Positions 42,650 through 51,250 of a stretch of DNA of 64,000 nt are shown in pieces. Position numbers and translations under genes: made by a program. The notes under the pieces were generated by a model. The model had not been told where the DNA came from and made no database searches. It saw only the letters and a list, made by a program, of their open reading frames with translations. How positions within the stretch are numbered: position 1 is the first letter of the stretch; each line of letters opens with the position of its first letter. Source of the stretch: Thalassospira sp. MCCC 1A01428 (GTDB lineage: Bacteria > Pseudomonadota > Alphaproteobacteria > Rhodospirillales > Thalassospiraceae); assembly GCF_002115825.1 (NCBI RefSeq), contig NZ_JFJZ01000006.1, positions 124,001 through 188,000 of the forward strand, written 5' to 3'.

Positions 42650-42853
42650 AATTTGATGTTTATTTTTGCACAGGCATTTTCGGCGGTAATTTTGCGTAAA
42701 TGATGCTTCTTTGCCTTGACCTGATGGGGATGGACAGGAGGGGACTTCGTTGCTATTTTTTGAAGATGGAACATAAATCGCCGCTGTTTAACCGTTTTAT
42801 TATTACCGCCATTTCACGAATGGTGGGGTAGGGACGATATTTCCTGTTTTACG

Positions 42854-42874
42854 AACCCGCCGGTGAGGCGGGTT
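42854..42874 (+). terminator. Orphan rightward terminator before the P-loop gene
   Basis: AACCCGCC (42854-42861), loop GGTGA, GGCGGGTT (42867-42874), then TTTGCAATT. No rightward gene precedes it within 500 bp, apart from eda which has its own terminator. Confidence 0.6.
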
Positions 42875-42923
42875 TTGCAATTCTGTCTCCCGGTGTCTGC
42901 TTCACCAGATACGGAGACTCGTG

Positions 42924-43457
42924 ATGACGTCATCGGAAAATTCACATCATCTTCAACAGCGCCTTGCACCATCGGCATCAGGCGGGCCAGTTCTGCATAT
43001 GCTGTGTGGTAAAATCGCGTCGGGCAAATCGACATTGGCCGCAAACTTGTCGCAAAGCCCATCGACGTTTCTGATCAGCGAGGATTTTTGGCTGGCCGGG
43101 TTATTTGGGGCGGAAATGACGTCCGTTGCCGATTATGTGCGTTATTCAGGGCGTTTGCGTCAGGTAATGGCACACCATGTAACCGGTTTGCTGGAACAGG
43201 GATTATCGGTTGTGCTGGATTTTCCTGCCAACACGCCGGAATTGCGCCACTGGATGCGCGAGATTTTTACCCGCGCCGGAACAGCGCATATTTTGCATTT
43301 TTTGGATGTTGCCGATGAAGATTGCAAGCACCGCCTGCGGTTGCGCAATCAGGCGCAAGAGCATGAGTTTTCAGCATCCGATGTGCAGTTTGACCAAATT
43401 ACGGCTCACTTTGTGCCGCCACAGCCAGATGAAAATTTTCATGTTCTGCGTTACTGA
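42924..43457 (+). CDS. P-loop ATPase/kinase (AAA_33-type)
   Basis: A 177-residue P-loop protein. Walker A is MLCGKIASGKSTLAANL (~residues 28-44); SEDFWLAGLFG follows at the place where zeta-toxin-like and kinase members bind substrate, and VVLDFPANTPELRHWMREI is the Walker B region. LRLRNQAQEHEFS contains the arginine-rich lid. This pattern fits small AAA_33 kinases of unknown substrate. ATG 42924 has GGAGA 6 bases upstream; a GTG at 42921 is too close to it. It lies between two DUF1127 genes and may be unrelated to them. Confidence 0.82.
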   Translation: MTSSENSHHLQQRLAPSASGGPVLHMLCGKIASGKSTLAANLSQSPSTFLISEDFWLAGLFGAEMTSVADYVRYSGRLRQVMAHHVTGLLEQGLSVVLDFPANTPELRHWMREIFTRAGTAHILHFLDVADEDCKHRLRLRNQAQEHEFSASDVQFDQITAHFVPPQPDENFHVLRY

Positions 43458-43516
43458 TCCTAGCAAAACCATGACAGGCGGCCAGGTTTGGTTATTTTAA
43501 GGCCGGATTGCCTTTG

Positions 43517-43585
43517 CCTTCCGGTGATGAATGACTGACACCGGAAGGTAACAAGCGGGGGCATTTCCGGATCGGTATGATCCGG
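43517..43585. other. Two hairpins between the P-loop gene and DUF1127 copy B
   Basis: CCTTCCGGTG/CACCGGAAGG (43517-43548, 12-base loop) and CCGGATC/GATCCGG (43567-43585, 5-base loop). Neither has a T run, but they lie between converging genes and probably end or protect transcripts. Confidence 0.5.
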
Positions 43586-43592
43586 GGATGGT

Positions 43593-43865
43593 TTAAGGCC
43601 GTGGCGTGCGGCTTAGGAAATGTCCGGTTTCGGGCAGGCGGCAATGAATCACATGGCGCGTTCCGTCATGGTCACGTTCCAGTCCGCCGTCGTGCAGTAA
43701 ATGCTCGTTCAGGTCGGCCATTAAAACCCGCCCCTGATACCAGCGCAGCAAGGTCGTGGCCCGTTTTTGTGCCCGTGTGCCAAGGCCGCGCAGGTGTGTG
43801 AAAATTCGCAGCGGCGCAGGTTTGATACAGCCGGTCTCATGTGTCGAGATGTTGAAATGTGCCAT
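43593..43865 (-). CDS. DUF1127-family small protein (copy B)
   Basis: A 90-residue protein; the segment RWYQGRVLMADLNEHLLHDGGLERD fits the DUF1127 pattern (L-x-x-L-x-x-x-L-L-x-D-x-G-L-x-R) with Gly instead of Ile/Val before the second Gly. The N-terminal half is basic (HLRGLGTRAQKRATTLL). GAGG lies 7 bases before ATG 43865. It is divergent from the LysR gene and shares that control region. Same promoter element as copy A, so the two are probably co-regulated. Confidence 0.72.
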   Translation of the reverse strand: MAHFNISTHETGCIKPAPLRIFTHLRGLGTRAQKRATTLLRWYQGRVLMADLNEHLLHDGGLERDHDGTRHVIHCRLPETGHFLSRTPRP

Positions 43866-43930
43866 AGAAAGCCTCTTGCGACATAAACCGTGGGTGGAAT
43901 ATCCAATCGAATCTGCGGCATACTGGCATA

Positions 43931-43963
43931 TGCAAAATAAAACCGAAACTTGTAGGTTTTGCA
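43931..43963. promoter_or_regulatory. Shared operator, site 2 (between DUF1127 copy B and lysR)
   Basis: TGCAAAA (43931-43937), 19 bases, TTTTGCA (43957-43963), with the same CATA and ATTT flanks as site 1. A further imperfect palindrome TGTGC-N6-GCACA lies at 43971-43986. The position between divergent genes is typical of LysR regulation. Confidence 0.7.
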
Positions 43964-44009
43964 GATTTTATGTGCAAAAAAGCACATACCAAGGGTAGGA
44001 GGACGTGTC

Positions 44010-44879
44010 GTGAACTGGGATGATTTGAGGTTTTTTCTGGTTTTGGCCCAGGAAGGAACCCTGTCGGGGGCGGCCCGGCGATTGCGTAAGGAACACACAA
44101 CGGTTGCCCGCCGGGTCGAGGCACTGGAACAGGCTGTTGGCACCAAATTGTTTGATCGCCTGCCCGGTGGATGGCGATTGACCGAGGACGGACAGCAACT
44201 GGTCCCCCTGGCTGAAAGGGTGGAGGTTGACGCCCTGGCCTTTGAACGCATGGCCAATAGTAGCGAGATTGCACGGGGTGTTGTGCGCATTTCGGTGCCG
44301 CCGGTGGCCGGGCGTATTTTGTTTGCCCCGCGACTGGCGGCCTTGCTGGCAGAACATAAGGGGTTGGAGTTTGAATTGATTGGCTCGGCGCATTTGGTCA
44401 ATCTGGCCCGGCGCGAGGCCGATGTTGCGATACGCATGGTGAACCCGACCGAACCGGGGCTGGTCGCCCAAAAGCTGGCCGAATTGGGGGTGGGGCTGTA
44501 TGGCGCGCATGACTATGTTGCCACGGTCCCCGAAGAAAACTGGGAATTATGCGGATATGACGATACCTCCTATGACCTGGCGAAGACGGAATGGGCACGT
44601 CGTTCGTTAGGGCGTAATATTGTGTGCCGCCTGCGGGCCAATGATACGGCTTCTGTGCAGTCTTTTGTTGCGGCCGGGTTGGGGGTGGCCGTGTTGCCGC
44701 GCTATCTGGGCGATACCGATACGCGATTGACCCTGGTTCGCGAAGATGAAAAAGGCGAAAGCCGTGAACCCATCTGGATTGTGGTTCACCCCGATATGCG
44801 TCGTTCCCCCCGGGTGCGGATGGTGATGAATGCCCTTATTGAGGCTGCGCGCGAAATTGCCGAAGAATTTCAGCTTTAA
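44010..44879 (+). CDS. LysR-type regulator (probably controls both DUF1127 genes)
   Basis: A 289-residue LysR-type regulator. The winged helix-turn-helix is at the N terminus (WDDLRFFLVLAQEGTLSGAARRL, then TTVARRVEALEQAVGTKLFDR); the effector domain follows from ~90. GTG 44010 is chosen for AGGAGG 7 bases upstream; the open frame before it runs through the operator. The closest visible subgroup is the GcvA/short-effector type with VNLARREADVAIRM. A divergent DUF1127 gene and the twin operator suggest that it regulates both copies. Effector unknown. Confidence 0.88.
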   Translation: MNWDDLRFFLVLAQEGTLSGAARRLRKEHTTVARRVEALEQAVGTKLFDRLPGGWRLTEDGQQLVPLAERVEVDALAFERMANSSEIARGVVRISVPPVAGRILFAPRLAALLAEHKGLEFELIGSAHLVNLARREADVAIRMVNPTEPGLVAQKLAELGVGLYGAHDYVATVPEENWELCGYDDTSYDLAKTEWARRSLGRNIVCRLRANDTASVQSFVAAGLGVAVLPRYLGDTDTRLTLVREDEKGESREPIWIVVHPDMRRSPRVRMVMNALIEAAREIAEEFQL

Positions 44880-44939
44880 CGATTTTTCCGCAGGATATTG
44901 CTGGAATTAAAATAATAAAAAATCATATTTTTCAATGAT

Positions 44940-44953
44940 TTGATGGAAGTCAA
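44940..44953. promoter_or_regulatory. Fnr/Anr-type box before ubiT
   Basis: TTGATGGAAGTCAA matches TTGAT-N4-ATCAA at 9 of 10 positions. Centred ~67 bp before the ubiT start, a position suited to class II activation. Fits a low-oxygen role for ubiTUV. Confidence 0.65.
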
Positions 44954-45013
44954 CGCGCGGTTTATGTCCGGTTTTAGGATGAGGCGGATTTCACTGTAAC
45001 CGGAGAAACTCCG

Positions 45014-45838
45014 TTGCCTGTTGCGCGTCCGGCTTTTACGCCGTTTTTGTTGTTAGGGCCAGTTGCGGCAAGTTTGCCGGGACGGTTGATTGACCGGGTT
45101 TTGGCCCACGCCATAACCACCATGCAGGCCCGGCATGGTGCAGTGTTTGATCGTTTGCGACCAGATAGTGGCACTGGCGCATCGCCTGATGAAGCGGCGG
45201 GCATTATTGTGTCGCCGGTTGATCTTGGCATCGATCTTTATATGCGGCTTGACCCGGTAAAACCGGTATTGCGTCGTGCTACTGACCGCGACCGGGCATC
45301 TGCACAGGCCACCATTTTGGGGCCGCTTCCGGTTTTGCTGCAATTGCTGGAAGGCACGTCGGATGGCGATGCCCTGTTTTTTTCCCGCACGTTGAAAATT
45401 GAAGGCCGGACCGATGTGGTGGTGGCCCTGCGTAACGCACTGGACGGCGAAAATATAAATGTTCGTGCCGCCATAACCGAAAGTTTCGGCGTGATGGGGC
45501 CGCTGGCCCGCCGCGCCCTTGCCCTTGCCGAACGTGGATATCACCGGCTGGATGGCGATATGCACCGTTTTGCCCATGCCTTTGCCGGGCCGGTGGATAA
45601 ACAGCAGTCCGGTCTGGTGCGCCAGATAGATGATCTTTCGCAACGCCTTGCCAGCGCCGAAGGGCAAATTCGCCGTCGTCAGCCCGGCCGGGCAAAGGCA
45701 CCTTCGGCAACGCTGGCAAAGGCGGACGCGATTATAAACGGGGGCACGGGCGGCGGTGGATATGCCAATTCAATGATCGATGATTTTGCCAGCCCCGCGA
45801 TGGATGCCAGCAACCCGAAACAGGACGGGACAATATGA
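45014..45838 (+). CDS. ubiT: UbiT, SCP2-domain lipid-binding accessory factor
   Basis: A 274-residue protein with an SCP2 sterol-carrier domain (about residues 35-150), the accessory that binds isoprenoid intermediates in O2-independent ubiquinone synthesis. ILGPLPVLLQLLEGTSDGDALFFSRTLKIEGRTD is the recognisable centre. E. coli UbiT is about 174 residues; this one has a long C-terminal tail (from ~190) rich in Gln, Arg and Gly whose role is unclear. The start is a TTG at 45014 with GGAG 8 bases upstream; no ATG is available because of an upstream stop. It overlaps ubiU. Assignment rests on domain plus the ubiU-ubiV neighbours. Confidence 0.85.
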   Translation: MPVARPAFTPFLLLGPVAASLPGRLIDRVLAHAITTMQARHGAVFDRLRPDSGTGASPDEAAGIIVSPVDLGIDLYMRLDPVKPVLRRATDRDRASAQATILGPLPVLLQLLEGTSDGDALFFSRTLKIEGRTDVVVALRNALDGENINVRAAITESFGVMGPLARRALALAERGYHRLDGDMHRFAHAFAGPVDKQQSGLVRQIDDLSQRLASAEGQIRRRQPGRAKAPSATLAKADAIINGGTGGGGYANSMIDDFASPAMDASNPKQDGTI

Positions 45839-46815
45839 TGGAACTTGTATGTCCGGCAGGAACGCCCGCCAGTTTGCGTGCCGCGGTGGAGGCCGGGGCC
45901 GACGTGGTTTATTGCGGCTTTCGCGATGAAACAAATGCCCGGAATTTTCCCGGGTTAAATTTTTCCCGCGCCGAGCTGGAAGCCGAAACTGCCTTTGCCC
46001 ATTCCCGGGGCACACATGTGTATCTGGCTTGCAATACTTACCCCGAAGCCGGAAACGAGGCCCTGTGGCACCGGGCGATTGATGATGCTGTCATGATCGG
46101 GGTTGATGCAATTATTCTGGCCGATATCGGTTTGCTGCGCTATGCGCGTGATCGCCACCCAAAGGCGCGGTTGCATTTATCGGTGCAGGCATCGGCATCG
46201 AATGTTGAAGCGATCCGGTTTTATCATCGCGAATTCGGGGTGCGGCGTGTGGTCTTGCCACGTGTGTTATCGCTTGATGAAATCGCCAGCCTGAACTGCC
46301 AGATCGGCGTTGAAACCGAAGTTTTTGCCTTTGGGGGCATGTGCGTGATGGCAGAAGGGCGTTGTTCGCTGTCGTCTTATGCGACAGGGGAAAGCCCCAA
46401 TATGAATGGTGTGTGTTCGCCAGCCCATCATGTGCATTACGAAGAACGCGACGATGCCACGGTGTCGCGCCTGGGCGATTTTACCATCAATGTTTACGGG
46501 GCTTCGGAAAAGGTGGGTTATCCAACCTTGTGCAAGGGGCGGTTTCGCGCCATGGGCAAGGCCGGTTACCTGTTTGAGGAACCCACCAGCCTTGATGTTA
46601 CCAGCATGTTGCCCGAACTGGCGGCTGCGGGCGTCTCAGCCTTGAAAATTGAAGGGCGCCAACGGGGCAAGGCGTATATTACCCAGGTGGTTGGCAGTTT
46701 TCGCCGCGCGCTGGACCGTATTGCCGCCGGGCAGCGTATGGCAGATAGCAAATTGTCGAACATGACCGAAGGCCAAAGTGACACGACCGGTGCATATCGA
46801 AAGAACTGGCAATGA
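45835..46815 (+). CDS. ubiU: UbiU, U32-family 4Fe-4S protein for anaerobic ubiquinone hydroxylation
   Basis: A 326-residue member of peptidase family U32 that, with UbiV, hydroxylates ubiquinone precursors without oxygen. The N terminus ELVCPAGTPASLRAAVEAGAD is the U32 core. Four Cys (C170, C177, C194, C233 in GGMC, GRC, GVC, LCKGR) match the cluster-ligand spacing known for E. coli UbiU (169, 176, 193, 232). The first codons overlap the ubiT stop and the stop overlaps the ubiV start (ATGA), so the three are translationally coupled. Confidence 0.95.
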   Translation: MMELVCPAGTPASLRAAVEAGADVVYCGFRDETNARNFPGLNFSRAELEAETAFAHSRGTHVYLACNTYPEAGNEALWHRAIDDAVMIGVDAIILADIGLLRYARDRHPKARLHLSVQASASNVEAIRFYHREFGVRRVVLPRVLSLDEIASLNCQIGVETEVFAFGGMCVMAEGRCSLSSYATGESPNMNGVCSPAHHVHYEERDDATVSRLGDFTINVYGASEKVGYPTLCKGRFRAMGKAGYLFEEPTSLDVTSMLPELAAAGVSALKIEGRQRGKAYITQVVGSFRRALDRIAAGQRMADSKLSNMTEGQSDTTGAYRKNWQ

Positions 46816-47780
46816 GTATTTCAACAAATCTGACAGCACCTGATATATCGGTTTCACCCTCAACAGCGCCGCGGTTGGTGATGGGGCCGGTTTTGTTTCA
46901 CTGGAGCCCCGAAATCCTGCGCGATTTTTACGCCCGCATTGCCGACGAGGCCGACGTGGATGTGGTGCATGTCGGTGAGGTTGTTTGCGCAAAACGGATG
47001 CCGTTTTTTAATAATGACTGGCCCGATATTATTGAACGCCTGCAACGCGCAGGCAAGCAGGTGGTGGTGTCCACGCTGGCACTGGTGATGGGGGACCGTG
47101 AAGTCGCCCTGATCCGTGATCTGGCCGACATGCCCGATGTTCTGATTGAAGCCAATGATCTGTCGGCCATTGGCATTTTAGGGGGCAGGCCGCATATGGT
47201 GGGGCCATATGTGAATATCTATAACGAAGGTACGTTGCGTTATATGGTAGAGCGCGGGGCCGTGCGCGTGGCAATGCCCTGGGAATTGCCGCAAACCTCT
47301 ATTGCCAGCCTGTGCAAGGCGCGTGGACCGGCCGAAATCGAAATGCAGGTTTTTGGCCGGGTGCCCCTGGCCATTTCAGCGCGCTGTTATTCTGCGCGTG
47401 CGCATGGCCTGCATAAAGACGGGTGCCGGTTTGTGTGCGGGGATGCATCCGATGGCATGAATGTCGATACGCTGGACGGCGCGCCCTTTTTGGCCGTGAA
47501 TGGCTTGCAAACGCTGTCGGGAACGTATCTGGAACTGTCTGACGAAATGGCTGACCTACACGATATGGGGGTTAGCCTTTTTCGGTTGTCGCCGCATCGG
47601 TGTGACATGGTGGCGATTTCGGCCCTTTACCGGCAAGTATTGAACGGTGAAATCGCGCCGGCACAGGCCCGAGGGCATATTCTTGATGTTGCCGGCGACA
47701 TTTCTGTCGCGAACGGTTTTTTACACGCCATTCCCGGTGCCGACCTGTACCGGATTCCGTCTGATTTGCAGCCTGAATAA
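46812..47780 (+). CDS. ubiV: UbiV, U32-family partner of UbiU
   Basis: A 322-residue U32 protein, partner of UbiU in the O2-independent hydroxylase. Cys59 and the trio C192, C205, C209 (RCYSARAHGLHKDGCRFVCGD) have the same +13 and +4 spacing as C180, C193 and C197 of E. coli UbiV, so the 4Fe-4S cluster should be present. The protein ends ~20 residues longer at the N terminus than the E. coli one. Followed by hairpins at 47789-47815 and 47855-47890. Confidence 0.95.
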   Translation: MSISTNLTAPDISVSPSTAPRLVMGPVLFHWSPEILRDFYARIADEADVDVVHVGEVVCAKRMPFFNNDWPDIIERLQRAGKQVVVSTLALVMGDREVALIRDLADMPDVLIEANDLSAIGILGGRPHMVGPYVNIYNEGTLRYMVERGAVRVAMPWELPQTSIASLCKARGPAEIEMQVFGRVPLAISARCYSARAHGLHKDGCRFVCGDASDGMNVDTLDGAPFLAVNGLQTLSGTYLELSDEMADLHDMGVSLFRLSPHRCDMVAISALYRQVLNGEIAPAQARGHILDVAGDISVANGFLHAIPGADLYRIPSDLQPE

Positions 47781-47788
47781 TCAACCGT

Positions 47789-47815
47789 CACCATCGTAAT
47801 GTGACAACGATGGTG
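47789..47815 (+). terminator. First hairpin after ubiV
   Basis: CACCATCGT (47789-47797) pairs with ACGATGGTG (47807-47815); TTTGG follows. It is a weak terminator on its own. Confidence 0.55.
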
Positions 47816-47854
47816 TTTGGGTTACGCAAAAACTGATCCTGAAAACCACAACCG

Positions 47855-47890
47855 CGCCCGTCAGTGTGATCTGTTTCACAGTGATGGGCG
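47855..47890 (+). terminator. Second terminator after ubiV, containing a CRP-like dyad
   Basis: CGCCCGTCAGTGTGA pairs with TCACAGTGATGGGCG at 13 of 15 positions, followed by TTTCTTTTGGTTTT. The top of the stem is TGTGA-N6-TCACA (47865-47880), the full CRP half-site pattern. Confidence 0.7.
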
Positions 47891-48228
47891 TTTCTTTTGG
47901 TTTTGGAAACTGGCTGAAATGCCAATAACCAAGTGGCTGTTTTTACGTGTTTTTCGCGAAAATGTTAGCCTTGGCTTTGTTTTCATTGTTGAATTAATTT
48001 TTAACCACAGGTTTTGATGTTTCACAGAAGGATCTGTGACAGTGTGAACGATTTCACAAAACTGTAGGAAAAAATCGAAAAATCCGGGTGTAGGTTCTGC
48101 CCATCGCAACGGCAAACATGATGCCGGGGCGACAATTCATTCCAGAAGTTCGGATGGGGGGGCATTAGGCTGACCATCAGATCTTCCTGATTTTTTGATT
48201 TTGCCGATACGGTGATTGGGAGAACCTC
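47891..48228. promoter_or_regulatory. pstS control region, gene-free
   Basis: No gene. It is AT-rich with repeated TTTCACA elements. I looked for a tandem Pho box (CTGTCAT-N4-CTGTCAT) and found none with good spacing; the nearest is CTGTGAC at 48034-48040. Confidence 0.45.
48022..48058. promoter_or_regulatory. CRP-like dyad cluster upstream of pstS
   Basis: TCACAG-N6-CTGTGA (48022-48039) is followed by TGTGA-ACGATT-TCACA (48043-48058), the latter a full match to the CRP consensus. About 175 bp before pstS. Confidence 0.5.
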
Positions 48229-49278
48229 ATGCTGACGACTTTTAAGAAAAGCATCCTGGGTGGTGCTGCTCTTTTGATGGCTGCCGGTGTATTTGCCTCG
48301 GCTCAGGCGACTGAAATTTCGGGCGCCGGTGCTACCTTCCCTTACCCGGTATATGCCAAATGGGCCGAAGCCTATGAAGCAAAAACCGGTGTGAAGATGA
48401 ACTACCAGTCGATCGGATCGGGCGGCGGCATCAAGCAGATTAAAGCCAGCACCGTTGATTTTGGCGCATCAGACGCCCCGTTGACCAAAGAAGAACTCGA
48501 CGAAGCCGGGCTGGTTCAGTGGCCGATGATCATGGGTGGCGTTGTTCCGGTTGTGAACATCAAAGGCATCAAGGGCGGCGATGTTAAACTTAGCGGCGCA
48601 GTTCTTGCCGACATCTATCTTGGCAAAATTACCAAATGGGACGACAAGGCAATTGCTGATCTGAACCCGGATCTGAAATTGCCGTCAGAAGCCATTTCTG
48701 TTGTTGAACGTTCGGACGGTTCAGGCACCACCTTTAACTTCACCAACTATCTTGCCGCTGTCAGCCCGGAATGGAAAGACAGCATCGGCGTTAACAAATC
48801 GGTTCAGTGGCCGGTCGGTGTTGGTGGCAAGGGCAACGAAGGTGTTGCTTCCTATACCAAGCAGATCGATGGCTCGATCGGGTATGTTGAATATGCCTAT
48901 GCCCTGCAAAATGACCTTGCCTACACCCAGATGAAAAACAAGGACGGCGAGTTCGTTTCACCGACCGCCGCGTCGTTTGCTGCGGCTGCTGCAAATGCTG
49001 ACTGGGCAAATGCACCGGGTTATTACCTGATCCTTGGCAACCAGCCGGGTGCCAAAAGCTGGCCGATTACTGCCGCTTCTTTCATCCTGGTTCACAAATC
49101 CCAGGACAATGCAAAAACCGCCAAAGACGTTCTCGACTTCTTTGACTGGTCTTTCAAAAACGGCAGCGATATCGCCGATAAACTTGATTACGTCTCGATG
49201 CCCGAAAGCGTTGTCGACATGGTTGAAAAGACCTGGACCGCCGACGTCAAAGGCAGCGATGGCAAAAAGATCTGGTAA
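48229..49278 (+). CDS. pstS: Phosphate-binding protein PstS
   Basis: A 349-residue periplasmic protein that captures phosphate for the high-affinity Pst importer. Signal peptide MLTTFKKSILGGAALLMAA with cleavage after AQA. Landmarks: ISGAGATFPYPVYAKWAE, YQSIGSGGGIKQI, DFGASDAPLT and ERSDGSGTTFNFTNYLA, which contain the phosphate ligands. PYVLILG-like C-terminal segments are intact. First gene of pstSCAB; a GC-rich hairpin (49305-49332) before pstC probably limits expression of the membrane subunits. Confidence 0.95.
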   Translation: MLTTFKKSILGGAALLMAAGVFASAQATEISGAGATFPYPVYAKWAEAYEAKTGVKMNYQSIGSGGGIKQIKASTVDFGASDAPLTKEELDEAGLVQWPMIMGGVVPVVNIKGIKGGDVKLSGAVLADIYLGKITKWDDKAIADLNPDLKLPSEAISVVERSDGSGTTFNFTNYLAAVSPEWKDSIGVNKSVQWPVGVGGKGNEGVASYTKQIDGSIGYVEYAYALQNDLAYTQMKNKDGEFVSPTAASFAAAAANADWANAPGYYLILGNQPGAKSWPITAASFILVHKSQDNAKTAKDVLDFFDWSFKNGSDIADKLDYVSMPESVVDMVEKTWTADVKGSDGKKIW

Positions 49279-49304
49279 GTTTGCTGCATAACTTACCTGA
49301 CCAA

Positions 49305-49332
49305 CCCGCCGCCGAACGATCTCGGCGGCGGG
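49305..49332 (+). terminator. Hairpin between pstS and pstC
   Basis: CCCGCCGCCGA (49305-49315) pairs with TCGGCGGCGGG (49322-49332), loop of 6 bases, then ATTTGGTGTTTT. Probably a partial terminator that makes PstS the most abundant product. Confidence 0.65.
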
Positions 49333-49386
49333 ATTTGGTGTTTTAAGGTCGTTATAATTTTTCCCTAAACAAGCAGGTTTATTGCG

Positions 49387-50325
49387 GTGTCGGTAAAACA
49401 GTTCAGACCCGGATTTGATCGTGGTTTTCACAATCTGACATTCGGGCTGTCAATGTTCGTTCTGCTTTTGCTGGTTGCCATTCTGGCATTTCTGGTGATG
49501 GGCAGTCTTCCGGTTCTGAAAAGTCAGGGACTGTCATTTTTCATCAGTTCCGACTGGAACCCGGTCACGGATGTTTATGGTGCGCTTCCCGCCATTATAC
49601 AGACCCTGATAACAGCGATCATTGCCCTTGTTATTGGCGTGCCCGTCAGTTTTGGCATTGCAGTTTTTTTAACCGAACTGGCCCCGGTCTGGGTTGCACG
49701 GCCAGTCGGTGTGGCGATTGAAATGCTCGCCGCTATCCCCAGTATCATTTATGGCATGTGGGGCCTGTTTGTTTTTGCGCCAACATTTGGCACCGTGATC
49801 CAGCGCTGGACGATGGCAAATCTGGCACCTATTCCGGTGATTGGCCCGGTCTTTGCCAGCCCGCCCATGGGCATTGGTATTTTGACTGCCGGGATCATTC
49901 TGGCGATTATGATTGTGCCGTTTATCACCGCGATGATGCGCGATGTGTTTACCACTGTACCCGCTGTGCTTAAGGAATCGGCCTATGGCCTGGGCTGCAC
50001 GCGCTGGGAAGTGGTTCATCGTATTGTCCTGCCTTATTGCCGGGCGGGCACGGTCGGGGCTGTCATGCTCGGGCTTGGGCGTGCACTTGGCGAAACCATG
50101 GCTGTTACCTTTGTTATCGGTAACTCGCATCGCCTGTCGGCCTCTATCATGGGGCCGGGGGCAACGATTTCATCCTCGATTGCCAATGAATTTGTCGAAG
50201 CGGATTCCAAACTGCATTCATCTGCTTTGGTGACGCTGGGGCTTACCCTGTTTGTCATTACATTCATTGTGCTGGCGGTGGCACGGCTGTTTTTGTTGCG
50301 CCTGAAAAAGCAATCAGGCCACTAG
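49387..50325 (+). CDS. pstC: Phosphate ABC permease PstC
   Basis: A 312-residue inner-membrane permease with six helices. Typical segments are [40 protein letters not shown] and the coupling loop [22 protein letters not shown] (~190-212). It starts with GTG 49387; the ribosome site is weak, fitting reduced translation after the hairpin. pstA follows after 17 bases. Confidence 0.93.
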   Translation: MSVKQFRPGFDRGFHNLTFGLSMFVLLLLVAILAFLVMGSLPVLKSQGLSFFISSDWNPVTDVYGALPAIIQTLITAIIALVIGVPVSFGIAVFLTELAPVWVARPVGVAIEMLAAIPSIIYGMWGLFVFAPTFGTVIQRWTMANLAPIPVIGPVFASPPMGIGILTAGIILAIMIVPFITAMMRDVFTTVPAVLKESAYGLGCTRWEVVHRIVLPYCRAGTVGAVMLGLGRALGETMAVTFVIGNSHRLSASIMGPGATISSSIANEFVEADSKLHSSALVTLGLTLFVITFIVLAVARLFLLRLKKQSGH

Positions 50326-50342
50326 GCCGGGAAGGACACGAT

Positions 50343-51248
50343 ATGTCAGTTCAAACACCGGTCAAACCCACGACCGAACGTCAGGTTTCTTCGCCCTATC
50401 AGCGCCGCATGTATCTGCGCCGCCGTATCATTTCGACATTCCACATGGCCATGTCCCATGTCGTAACCTTCCTTGGGGTTGCGGTGCTGGCATGGATTTT
50501 ATGGTCGTTGTTCGGGCAGGGTTTTTCGGCATTGTCGATTAAACTGTTTACCGAAATGACCCCGCCGCCGGGATCGGATGGCGGATTGTTAAACGCCATT
50601 TTCGGGTCTTTGATGATGGTGGGAATTGCCACCGTTCTGGGTATTCCCATTGGTTTGCTGGTGGGTACTTACCTGGCGGAATATGGCCGCTATGCCAAAA
50701 TTTCGGCGGTGGTTCGGTTTATCAACGATATTTTGCTATCGGCCCCGTCCATTTTGATCGGTTTGTTTGTATACGAACTGGTTGTGGTGCCAATGGGCCA
50801 TTTTTCGGGGTATGCGGGGGCAATTGCGCTGGCGGTTATTGCCCTGCCGGTTGTGGTGCGCACATCGGAAGACATGTTGCTTCTGGTGCCCGACACCCTG
50901 CGCGAGGCAGCTGCCGCCCTTGGTATTCCGCGTTGGCGGGTGATTTTGCAGGTATCCTATCGCTCGGCCGGGCCGGGTCTTATGACCGGGGCTTTGCTTG
51001 CGGTGGCCCGGATCAGTGGGGAAACAGCGCCGCTTTTGTTTACCTCGCTGAATAACCAGTTCTGGAGCACCAACATGAATCAGCCAATGGCAAATCTGCC
51101 AGTGGTGATTTTCAACTTCGCCATGAGCCCCTATGACGACTGGCGCTCGCTCGCCTGGGCCGGGGCGTTGCTTATTACTCTTGCCGTGCTGGGGCTGACC
51201 ATTGCTGCACGGACTTTGCTGGCTGCGAAAAGCAGGATGAAAGGTTAA
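50343..51248 (+). CDS. pstA: Phosphate ABC permease PstA
   Basis: A 301-residue partner permease. The coupling loop is [21 protein letters not shown] (~189-209) and [19 protein letters not shown] is the conserved helix. The N-terminal 35 residues form a basic cytoplasmic tail ([15 protein letters not shown]). GGAAGGA lies 7 bases before the ATG and pstB begins 2 bases after the stop. Confidence 0.93.
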   Translation: MSVQTPVKPTTERQVSSPYQRRMYLRRRIISTFHMAMSHVVTFLGVAVLAWILWSLFGQGFSALSIKLFTEMTPPPGSDGGLLNAIFGSLMMVGIATVLGIPIGLLVGTYLAEYGRYAKISAVVRFINDILLSAPSILIGLFVYELVVVPMGHFSGYAGAIALAVIALPVVVRTSEDMLLLVPDTLREAAAALGIPRWRVILQVSYRSAGPGLMTGALLAVARISGETAPLLFTSLNNQFWSTNMNQPMANLPVVIFNFAMSPYDDWRSLAWAGALLITLAVLGLTIAARTLLAAKSRMKG

Positions 51249-51250
51249 TC

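Noticed and set aside
42764-42829. Short frame (21 codons) before the orphan terminator
   Set aside because: Only GAAG as ribosome site and no features; not enough to call a peptide gene.
48019-48070. Pho box before pstS
   Set aside because: CTGT-containing repeats are present but no tandem pair with the required 11-bp period; the dyads fit the CRP consensus better.
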